NCBI GenBank assembly: GCA_030917395.1
Contig: JAUPUU010000176.1
Location: 1-64,000, forward strand
Length of the DNA stretch: 64,000 nt
DNA from: Cyanobacteriota bacterium erpe_2018_sw_21hr_WHONDRS-SW48-000092_B_bin.40
GTDB taxonomy: Bacteria > Cyanobacteriota > Vampirovibrionia > Obscuribacterales > Obscuribacteraceae
Reading direction: 5' to 3'
Position 1 is the first letter of the stretch. Each line of letters starts with the position of its first letter. A program made the position numbers and the translations under genes. Under the pieces are notes generated by a model. The model ran no database searches, was not told where the DNA came from, and saw only the letters and a program-made list of their open reading frames with translations. Below are positions 8,641 to 16,212 of this stretch, piece by piece.

Positions 8641-11538
8641 CTATTGGCAGGCCTCACATTCGGGATCGATAATCGAACAAACTTTTGGCACCGGAGCGGA
8701 AGCCGTTCCTTTTACTTGTACTGATTTGGCACCAGAGCTGGTGACTGCATTAAGAACACCAATTTGAGTTGTGGATTTTTCTGGAGCAGTAGCAGCGGCA
8801 GTTCTTAAATAATAGGTAGTTTTTAGACCTTTGGTCCAAGCCATTTTATAAATTTCGTCCATTTTCTTACCGCTTGGCTCAGCCATGTAGAGGTTCAAGC
8901 TTTGAGCTTGATCAATCCATTTTTGGCGGCGGGAAGCTGCTTCAATTAGCCAACGGGTATCAACTTCAAAAGCAGTAGCATAGAGTTCTTTGATATGGTC
9001 AGGAATACGGTCGATAGGCTGTAGAGTGCCATCGAAGTACTTAAGGTCATGCACCATAACTTCATCCCAGAGGCCCAACTGTTTGAGATCATCAACGAGG
9101 TATGTATTTACCACGGTGAATTCGCCAGAGAGATTCGACTTAACGTAGAGATTCTGGAAAGTTGGTTCAATCGACTGACTGACGCCAACGATATTAGAGA
9201 TGGTGGCAGTAGGAGCGATTGCCAAGCAGTTGCTATTGCGCATACCGTATTTGGCAACACTCTCACGAACGAATGTCCAGTCAAGTCTGCCACCACGTTC
9301 GAGATCAAGAATTTGACCACCAGCTGCTAGACGAGCTTCATCAACAAGAGCGAGAGAATCTTGAGGGAAGATGCCTTTGTCCCAGAGAGAGCCTTTGTAT
9401 GAATGGTAGGTTCCACGCTCGCGGGCTAATTCGCTAGAAGCGAAGATAGCATTCATGCTCACAGCTTCTTGGCAGTAATCGGCAAAGTCGACAGCTTGCT
9501 GACTGGCATAAGGAATACGCAACTTCAATAGAGCGTCTTGGAAGCCCATTACGCCTAGACCAACTGGGCGGTGACGGACGTTAGATTGTCTTGCCTTAGG
9601 CACGCTGTAATAGTTGATATCAACTACGTTATCAAGCATGCGCATGGCGGTCTTGCAAGTCTTGCTCAACTTCTCTAGGTTGAGGGCACCATCAACGATG
9701 TGAGCAACCAGGTTGATTGAACCAAGATTGCAAACGGCTGTTTCAGTCTCAGAAGTATTGAGAGTGATTTCAGTACATAGGTTAGAGCTATGCACAACGC
9801 CAACGTGTTGCTGAGGGCTTCTCAAGTTGCATGGATCTTTGAAAGTCATCCATGGATGGCCAGTTTCGAAGAGCATGGTCAACATCTTTCTCCAGAGAGA
9901 AACAGCTGGAATGCGCTTGAAGAGTTTGATTTGTCCGTTATCGGCCATTTGCTCATAACGCTCGTAAGCGTTCTTGAATGGAATACCGAACAAGTTGTGC
10001 AAGTCAGGAGTTTCTTCAGGGCTAAATAGTGTCCATTGGCCATTCTCCAAAACCCGTTGCATGAACAAGTCAGGAATCCAGTTAGCACTATTCATGTCAT
10101 GGGTGCGGCGGCGATCGTCGCCAGTATTCTTGCGCAACTCCAAGAACTCTTCGATATCCATGTGCCAAGTTTCTAGGTAGCAGCAAACTGCACCTTTGCG
10201 CTTACCGCCCTGGTTAACAGCAACAGCGGTGTCATTAACGACTTTAAGGAAAGGCACTACACCTTGGCTCTTACCGTTCGTTCCAGCAATGTGTGAACCG
10301 AGAGCGCGCACTGGTGTCCAGTCATTGCCCAGACCGCCGCTGAACTTAGAAAGCAGAGCGTTCTCTTTCATGGCATCGTAAATAGAGCCAAGATCGTCAG
10401 AAACAGTGGTGAGGAAGCAAGAAGAAAGCTGGGGGCGATGAGTACCGGAATTGAAAAGTGTTGGTGTGGAAGAAACGAAGTCGAAGCTAGAAAGCAAGTT
10501 ATAGAATTCGATTGCTTTGTTCTCGCGCTCAATTTCGTTTAGAGCCAAGCCCATAGCGACTCGCATCCAGAAAGCTTGAGGCATTTCAAAACGCTGACCA
10601 TCAGTATGGAGCAAGTAACGATCGTAGAGGGTCTGCAAACCAAGGTATTGGAATTTGAAATCGCGATCGCCATCAAGAGCAGCACCGATTTTTTCTAGAT
10701 CAAATGTTGCCAAACGAGGATCAAGCAAACCAGCGTGGATGCCCTTAGCAACATAATCGCTAAAGTAAGTGGCATAGCGCTCTTTCATGGCACTCTGACT
10801 GAGAGCTTCACCAAGAATCTCTAAGCGCATTTGGTGCAAGAGCAAGTGCGAAGTGACATAGCTATAGGCTGGGTCGGTTTCGATTAGTGCACGTGAACTC
10901 ATGATCGCCGAGCGAATTACTTCGCCTTCTGGCACGCCTTCGTAGAGGCTCTCAAGAGTAGACTCGATAATTTTGCGATAGTCCACAACATCGCCATGAG
11001 CAACGCAAGCTTCTTTGACAATGACATCAAGGGCGAGATCAGAGAAGGCAACAGTGCTGCCATCTATGCGAGTAACTGTTGGCCCCTTGCTGTCAGCTTG
11101 TACGGTGGCTGGCAAAGCAGCTTCGCGCTCAGCACGCTCTTTCGAACGAGCTTCACGATAGAGAACATAGCCACGAGCAACTTCTTGCTCACCAGCTCTC
11201 ATCAAGGCCAATTCAACTTGGTCTTGGACGTGTTCAATATGTAGCACTCCGCCTTCAGGCAGACGACGCATCAAAGTTTCAGTAACCTGACCTGTCAATT
11301 TGTTAACCAGATCTCTTACTTTCGAACTGTCGGAACCATGGGTGCCTTCAACAGCGAGAAAAGCCTTGGTGAGCGCAACTGCAATTTTAGAAGGATTGAA
11401 CTCAACCACATTGCCGTTGCGTCTTAGCACTTTGTAGAGCACAAATTGGCTGACGAGAGTTTCGCTCAAACCAAAGTTGGCACCAGCGCTAGCTGAGGGC
11501 TCAGCATGTGTGGGGGCAGCTGAAAGGACTTGGCTCAT
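8641..11538 (-). CDS. nrdA: Class I ribonucleoside-diphosphate reductase alpha subunit
   Basis: 965 aa; two ATP-cone-like N-terminal domains, FNSGTHRPQLSSCFL, NLCTEITL, MRNSNCLAIAPTATISNI, C-terminal ECEACQ redox cysteines. Confidence 0.96.
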   Translation of the reverse strand: MSQVLSAAPTHAEPSASAGANFGLSETLVSQFVLYKVLRRNGNVVEFNPSKIAVALTKAFLAVEGTHGSDSSKVRDLVNKLTGQVTETLMRRLPEGGVLHIEHVQDQVELALMRAGEQEVARGYVLYREARSKERAEREAALPATVQADSKGPTVTRIDGSTVAFSDLALDVIVKEACVAHGDVVDYRKIIESTLESLYEGVPEGEVIRSAIMSSRALIETDPAYSYVTSHLLLHQMRLEILGEALSQSAMKERYATYFSDYVAKGIHAGLLDPRLATFDLEKIGAALDGDRDFKFQYLGLQTLYDRYLLHTDGQRFEMPQAFWMRVAMGLALNEIERENKAIEFYNLLSSFDFVSSTPTLFNSGTHRPQLSSCFLTTVSDDLGSIYDAMKENALLSKFSGGLGNDWTPVRALGSHIAGTNGKSQGVVPFLKVVNDTAVAVNQGGKRKGAVCCYLETWHMDIEEFLELRKNTGDDRRRTHDMNSANWIPDLFMQRVLENGQWTLFSPEETPDLHNLFGIPFKNAYERYEQMADNGQIKLFKRIPAVSLWRKMLTMLFETGHPWMTFKDPCNLRSPQQHVGVVHSSNLCTEITLNTSETETAVCNLGSINLVAHIVDGALNLEKLSKTCKTAMRMLDNVVDINYYSVPKARQSNVRHRPVGLGVMGFQDALLKLRIPYASQQAVDFADYCQEAVSMNAIFASSELARERGTYHSYKGSLWDKGIFPQDSLALVDEARLAAGGQILDLERGGRLDWTFVRESVAKYGMRNSNCLAIAPTATISNIVGVSQSIEPTFQNLYVKSNLSGEFTVVNTYLVDDLKQLGLWDEVMVHDLKYFDGTLQPIDRIPDHIKELYATAFEVDTRWLIEAASRRQKWIDQAQSLNLYMAEPSGKKMDEIYKMAWTKGLKTTYYLRTAAATAPEKSTTQIGVLNAVTSSGAKSVQVKGTASAPVPKVCSIIDPECEACQ

Positions 11539-11589
11539 TCTTCTTGTTCTCCTGGTGATGACCTTAGTTAGCTTATTGTTGCGTTCCGA

Positions 11590-11800
11590 AAATAAGACCC
11601 TCTTAGTGGTTTTTCAAACCAAGAGGGTCGGCAATGCAAAGCAGCTATTTGCTTGCAAGACGTACCCTCTTACTCCACGAAGATGGTGTCCGAAGTGCCC
11701 TGGTGGGTAGCCTGACTCAGGATTTTCATCCAATTACAGTTGCGGGACAGCGATGGAATTTCACCATTCTTCCCCCACCAGATCAGTTTTACTGGTCTTC
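11590..11800 (-). ncRNA. Cobalamin (AdoCbl) riboswitch in the nrdA leader
   Basis: Minus strand GGTGAAATTCCATCGCTGTCCCGCAACTGTAATTGGATGAAAATCCTGAGTCAGGCTACCCACC matches the conserved cobalamin riboswitch core and B12 box; lies upstream of nrdA. Confidence 0.93.
11596..11629 (-). terminator. Rho-independent terminator of the nrdA leader (riboswitch expression platform)
   Basis: Minus strand GACCCTCTT-GGTTTGAAAAACCACT-AAGAGGGTC followed by TTATTTT. Confidence 0.85.
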
Positions 11801-11824
11801 ACGTCAGTCAGTTAAACCAATACA

Positions 11825-12022
11825 AAACAAAAACTGGGCGATGAAAATCGCCCCTCTCAGGTCAGCAAGTTACCTTGTTGTGCCTAGGGACTATTGGATT
11901 TGTATTTGTTCAACCGACTTAAGAGGAGCCTCGAACTGATCCCTGTTTTTTCAGGGCACTCAGTTAAATTTTGCGATAAATCTCCTGTAGTCGATTCGCA
12001 TTGACAGCAAGGTAACACTTGC
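11825..12022 (-). ncRNA. Candidate structured RNA with own intrinsic terminator, directly upstream of the cobalamin riboswitch
   Basis: 13-bp closing helix (12008-12016 with 11869-11877; 12019-12022 with 11865-11868), hairpins 11972-12000 and 11934-11965, terminator 11836-11853 followed by AGTTTTTGTTTT on the minus strand. Confidence 0.5.
11836..11853 (-). terminator. Intrinsic terminator upstream of the cobalamin riboswitch
   Basis: Minus GGGCGAT-TTTC-ATCGCCC then AGTTTTTGTTTTG. Confidence 0.7.
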
Positions 12023-12365
12023 AAAAGATCAATACAAGCCTACCCCAAAACGATTCTCGAAACGGCTGAAATCGGTGTACCCATAACGCTTGGAGCATTT
12101 GCAACAAAGTATGACCAGTTTTCTACATCCACCACTTGTGACACCACTGCGTATATGCTTTTGCGCATAGCAAATATGCACTAGTAGTGCGACGTGATTC
12201 ACAACACCCAATTAAATTTGCGCGGAGCAGATAACTCTTCGATAATTTCCGATAAATCGGACGTTTTCTGGGTATTCTCTCATCTAAATTGAGTATTGAT
12301 TCACGCAAGATTCACAGCAAATATAGAGTCGCGATCAAGCGCATATAGACTTGATTAAGCCCATC

Positions 12366-13244
12366 TCAAAGTGGCCCGCCATGAGCCTTTGCGAGATCAA
12401 CTATTGAAGGTAGAATACTGCCGCTCTTACCCGAGAGAAAAACATCGACGTGATCAGACAATGGCGTGCGCTCTATATTGATTTCAACTAATTTGGCACC
12501 ATTGCCCTCGGCAACATAGGGCAGCGAGATAGCTGGTTGAACCAAAGCAGAAGTGCCAATCACAATAAACAGATCGCATTGTCTTGCCGCTTGCATAGAG
12601 GCTTCTAGCGTAGCTGGATCTAACTGCTCACCAAACCAAACAACATTGGGGCGTAGTTTAGAAGAGCAGTGCGGGGGATTGCACAGAGGCGGCTCCAGCA
12701 AATGGTAGGGCACTTCTGAAGACTGATGCCCATGGTCAAAGCAACGAAAGGTAATGATGTTGCCGTGCAGTTCTAAGATGTTTTGAGAACCGGCCCGGTG
12801 ATGCAGACGATCAACGTTTTGGGTAATCAAAGTGAATGGTCGCGGGGCAATTAGTTTTTCAATCTGAGCCAAGGCCAGGTGCCCGGCATTGGGCTCAACC
12901 CCTTCTACAAGACAGCGACGCCAGTCATACCACTGCCAGACCAGCTCAGGGTGCTTACGAAAGCCTTGGGGGCTTGCCAATTCGGTCGGGTCATACTTTT
13001 CCCAAAGGGGCGTAGGCTCGTCTTTTTCGGCAGCTGAGCGGGCAGCATCGGCACCGCGACGAAAAGTAGGCACGCCACTTTCGGCTGAAATGCCAGCACC
13101 GGTCAAAACGGTTATGTTGCGGCAATTAGTTATCCAATCAGCGACTATTTGAAGACTGGCGCTCTGGAAATTAGTACCTGATTGCATAATTAGCGGCCTA
13201 TCTCTTTTTTTTTCACTTTTGCAATGGTTTCCATTGAAACCCAT
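12366..13244 (-). CDS. Sirtuin, NAD-dependent protein deacylase (start may be internal, ...MQSGTNFQ)
   Basis: VLTGAGISAESGVPTFR, LITQNVDRLHHRAGSQNILELHGN, VVWFGEQLD, VIGTSALVQPA. Confidence 0.95.
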   Translation of the reverse strand: MGFNGNHCKSEKKRDRPLIMQSGTNFQSASLQIVADWITNCRNITVLTGAGISAESGVPTFRRGADAARSAAEKDEPTPLWEKYDPTELASPQGFRKHPELVWQWYDWRRCLVEGVEPNAGHLALAQIEKLIAPRPFTLITQNVDRLHHRAGSQNILELHGNIITFRCFDHGHQSSEVPYHLLEPPLCNPPHCSSKLRPNVVWFGEQLDPATLEASMQAARQCDLFIVIGTSALVQPAISLPYVAEGNGAKLVEINIERTPLSDHVDVFLSGKSGSILPSIVDLAKAHGGPL

Positions 13245-13454
13245 TTATTTTGCAGCACTAATTCCTTGCATTCTACAGGCGAATTTAGCTAGAGAAGGTC
13301 ACGGGGCAGAAAAGGAAGCCCCATCCTGGGCCACTGAATGGCATTAACAATCACTATTAATAGATCAGAAGCAAACTGGGTTGCCCCCTGATTTCCTGCT
13401 AAATTCCCCCTATATCTAACCAGATTGAATATTTTGCATTTGGAGGACCTATTA

Positions 13455-13862
13455 ATGGCAGTTGTAGAAGTAAAGGCCCGCGCCGACCAAGGCTATCGTC
13501 AAGAAATCACATCGAGTGCCCACTCATTCGCTTCTGATGCGACTAAAGAGTTTGGCGGCGGCGACTCTGCTCCAAACCCACACGAACTTCTTTTAGGCTC
13601 ACTTGGCGCCTGTACTGCAATCACAATGCAAATGTATGCCAAGCGCAAAGGCTGGGATTTGACAGCAGTAAACGTCAAATGCGAAGAAAAGCAAGTTGAG
13701 AACGAAGGCAAGAAATCTAGCTTGATTACCCGCCACATCGACATCGAAGGCAACCTAACTGCCGAGCAAATCGATGGCCTCAGAGTAATTGCTGACAAGT
13801 GCCCCATCCACAAATTGTTGGAAGGACCAAAGCAAATCCAAACTGAAATCGCTCACAAATAG
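13455..13862 (+). CDS. OsmC/Ohr-family protein
   Basis: ATG at 13455 after GGAGG; NPHELLLGSLGACTAITMQMYAKRKGW, CPIHKLLEG. Confidence 0.9.
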   Translation: MAVVEVKARADQGYRQEITSSAHSFASDATKEFGGGDSAPNPHELLLGSLGACTAITMQMYAKRKGWDLTAVNVKCEEKQVENEGKKSSLITRHIDIEGNLTAEQIDGLRVIADKCPIHKLLEGPKQIQTEIAHK

Positions 13863-13887
13863 TAGAGCGCTCAAACGGAAGAAATAG

Positions 13888-14745
13888 ATGGAAGGCTCAG
13901 AGATTCTTTCATTAGAGGTAATCGAAGCCTCGCTCTCGACCAAAATAATTGGCCGGGCGCAGCGCCTAGATAATCTTTCTAATGTAAATGGCGATTCTAG
14001 TGATTTATCCAAGAACGAACTCTGGGACGAAATCGATTCAACCAATACTAGAGCGGCCGCGCTTGCTGCCCAAGGTTGTGCTGAAGGGGTAATGGTAATT
14101 GCCCGGCAGCAAACCGCAGGGCGCGGTCGCCTCGGTAGAGCTTGGATTTCTCCACCCGATGCAGGCATTTCTTTCTCAGTTGTACTGCGCCCGAAAATTG
14201 AATTATCGCGTTTGCCTTTGATTACGCTCGCCACAGGCGTAGCTGTAGCACAGGCTATTGAGGCAAGCGCTGGCGTGCGCCCCGGTCTGAAATGGGTCAA
14301 CGATCTCACTTTGTCTGGTCGCAAACTTGGTGGCATCCTCGCTGAGATGCCTGGTCAAGCTTTAATTATCGGCATTGGCATCAATGTCAGACTGAAAGCC
14401 GATGAGCTGCCAGAGGAGTTAAAAGACAAAGTTGAATGGCTAGAACGCGCTGTCGGCGGCCCAGTTGACCCTAATTTAATAGTGATGGAACTGGCTCATA
14501 AACTAGAAGCTCAATACGAATTATTGAAAGCCGGCAAGACTGCTGAAATACTAGGCCTCTGGCGAGCTTATTCAGTCACCATCGGTCAAATGATTGAAGC
14601 ACGTAGTGCCAATCAAGTAATTACGGGCAAAGCAATTGATATCGCCGATAGTGGCGCCCTGATTGTTGAAGCAGAAGACGGTACTCGCACCGAATTAGTA
14701 GCTGGCGAAATCTCAATACGCCTGCAAGACGGCAGCTACTGCTAA
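13888..14745 (+). CDS. birA: Biotin-[acetyl-CoA-carboxylase] ligase
   Basis: DEIDSTNTRA, ARQQTAGRGRLGRAWISPPDAGISFSVVLRP, LKWVNDLTLSGRKLGGILAE. Confidence 0.95.
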   Translation: MEGSEILSLEVIEASLSTKIIGRAQRLDNLSNVNGDSSDLSKNELWDEIDSTNTRAAALAAQGCAEGVMVIARQQTAGRGRLGRAWISPPDAGISFSVVLRPKIELSRLPLITLATGVAVAQAIEASAGVRPGLKWVNDLTLSGRKLGGILAEMPGQALIIGIGINVRLKADELPEELKDKVEWLERAVGGPVDPNLIVMELAHKLEAQYELLKAGKTAEILGLWRAYSVTIGQMIEARSANQVITGKAIDIADSGALIVEAEDGTRTELVAGEISIRLQDGSYC

Positions 14746-14854
14746 TTGGCAGATAAGCTCTATTTGAATGAAAATTGTTCACTCGAAAAAGAAATTGAAC
14801 TTTTTTTGACATAAAACGTTCAATCAATTTTGCCACTATCACACAGATATTGAA

Positions 14855-14903
14855 CCGAAAAAGGTGTAAGAAATTCTGGTGGAATTTCTTACACCTTTTT
14901 CGG
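14855..14903. repeat. Perfect 22-bp inverted repeat with 5-nt loop
   Basis: CCGAAAAAGGTGTAAGAAATTC-TGGTG-GAATTTCTTACACCTTTTTCGG. Confidence 0.97.
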
Positions 14904-14949
14904 CGAGGGCCAGAAAATGCAAAAAATCCGACTAGCCGCGGCATATGTA

Positions 14950-14978
14950 TTGACAATTGCCACAGCGTGACAGATACT
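14950..14978 (+). promoter_or_regulatory. Sigma70-like promoter for the 15002 toxin-antitoxin locus
   Basis: TTGACA-N17-GATACT, 24 bp upstream of ATG 15002. Confidence 0.65.
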
Positions 14979-15001
14979 GAAATTATCTTGGGAGTTTAGC
15001 A

Positions 15002-15280
15002 ATGGCATACAAACGACTAAAATCCCGAGATACGTACCTCTTCTTTAAATACGAAGACGACTAGCCCGACCTGCTGCATATCTGGGCTAGACACTTAAAG
15101 GAAACGGACGATGCGATCTACATCTACTTCGAAGGAAAAAGCCACTGGAACCAAACCCATCAGCGCTTCGAAACGCGTCTAGATGGTGAATGTATTTACT
15201 GGTTTTGGAAAAATCAAAGCAAAAAAGAAGTAATTATCATCTCTTGCTTCGACGAAATAGAGAGTAAAACCAATGACTAA
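15002..15280 (+). pseudogene. Putative toxin gene with one in-frame TAG stop, upstream of a CopG-like antitoxin
   Basis: Translation MAYKRLKSRDTYLFFKYEDD*PDLLHIWARHLKETDDAIYIYFEGKSHWNQTHQRFETRLDGECIYWFWKNQSKKEVIIISCFDEIESKTND*; TAG at 15062-15064; the frame stays open either side and overlaps the antitoxin start by 8 nt. Confidence 0.65.
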
Positions 15281-15557
15281 AAGAAAAAGCAAAAGAGGAA
15301 ATTTCGAGATTGAAGATCTCGGTGATGTTGAGCTTTCGCCAGAATTAGACAAGCAAGTTAAAGAAATGACCGCCGAAGCAGACGAACAAGTTGACAGCAC
15401 TAGAGTGAATTTTCGCTGGCAAAAGGAGCCTCTTAATTTGGTGAAACGAGTATCCGAGGCTATGGGAATTCCTTACCAAACTTACATCAAGCACGTGGTA
15501 TACAACCAAGCCATGGAAGACCTAAACAAAATCAAAAACTCAACCACCCCGGATTAG
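15273..15557 (+). CDS. CopG/BrnA-like antitoxin
   Basis: 94 aa; C-terminal RVSEAMGIPYQTYIKHVVYNQAMEDLNK resembles CopG-type antitoxins. Confidence 0.7.
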   Translation: MTKRKSKRGNFEIEDLGDVELSPELDKQVKEMTAEADEQVDSTRVNFRWQKEPLNLVKRVSEAMGIPYQTYIKHVVYNQAMEDLNKIKNSTTPD

Positions 15558-15592
15558 GTGAATTGACAGAGCTTGAACTAGCAAAGCTTGAA

Positions 15593-16174
15593 TTAGTAGT
15601 GAATCACCGAGTAAACATCAAGCTCTTGATCTTCTAGCAATTTTTTGCGGCCATCGAGGAAATCGAGTTCAACAATAAAGCCAGCACCAACTACATTGGC
15701 ACCAAGTTTCTTCAAAAGATGCTTAGCAGCAAGGGCTGTGCCACCAGTGGCAAGCAAGTCATCAATAATGATTACTCTATCTTCTGGTCCTACGGCATCT
15801 TTGTGAATCTCCATAGAGTCTTCACCATATTCAAGAGCGTAAGAAATTTTCTCTGTTTGCCATGGCAATTTGCCTGGCTTACGAATTGGCACAAAGCCAA
15901 CATCTAAGTGGTGGGCAATTGCCGGAGCAAGAATAAATCCGCGGGCTTCAATGCCAACAATCATAGTTGGCTTGAGTGTTTTGCAATGGAAGGTGAGAGC
16001 ATTGAGCACCAACTTGAAAGCAATTGGATCTTTCATCAAAGTGGTGAGATCTTTAAATACAATTCCCACTTTAGGAAAATCAGGCACATCGCGAATAGTG
16101 CTCTTCAACCAATCTTGTTGTGCCACAGGCAGCGGCAAGCCGATCACACTGTGCGTTTTTTCACTGGCGGTCAT
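15593..16174 (-). CDS. apt: Adenine phosphoribosyltransferase
   Basis: IRDVPDFPKVGIVFKDLTTLMKDP, GIEARGFILAPAIAHHL, VIIIDDLLATGGTALAA. Confidence 0.96.
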   Translation of the reverse strand: MTASEKTHSVIGLPLPVAQQDWLKSTIRDVPDFPKVGIVFKDLTTLMKDPIAFKLVLNALTFHCKTLKPTMIVGIEARGFILAPAIAHHLDVGFVPIRKPGKLPWQTEKISYALEYGEDSMEIHKDAVGPEDRVIIIDDLLATGGTALAAKHLLKKLGANVVGAGFIVELDFLDGRKKLLEDQELDVYSVIHY

Positions 16175-16212
16175 GCGAATATGGTCCTCAAACTCTGAAA
16201 GAAACTAGCTAC

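Noticed and set aside
11634-11939. 101-aa plus-strand ORF (…DFHPITVAGQRWNFTILPPPDQ…)
   Set aside because: It is the antisense translation of the cobalamin riboswitch core, a typical false ORF.
12029-12308. Minus ORFs 12029..12211 and 12123..12308 with CxxC-like content
   Set aside because: Considered as transposase relics, but no family motif, terminal repeats or target-site duplication were visible.
13755-14336. 193-aa minus ORF opposite birA/OsmC
   Set aside because: Spans two well-supported plus-strand genes; Ser/Arg-rich shadow composition.
15566-15597. Short direct repeat AGCTTGAAYTAG x2 near the apt stop codon
   Set aside because: Only two imperfect copies and no structural context; likely chance.
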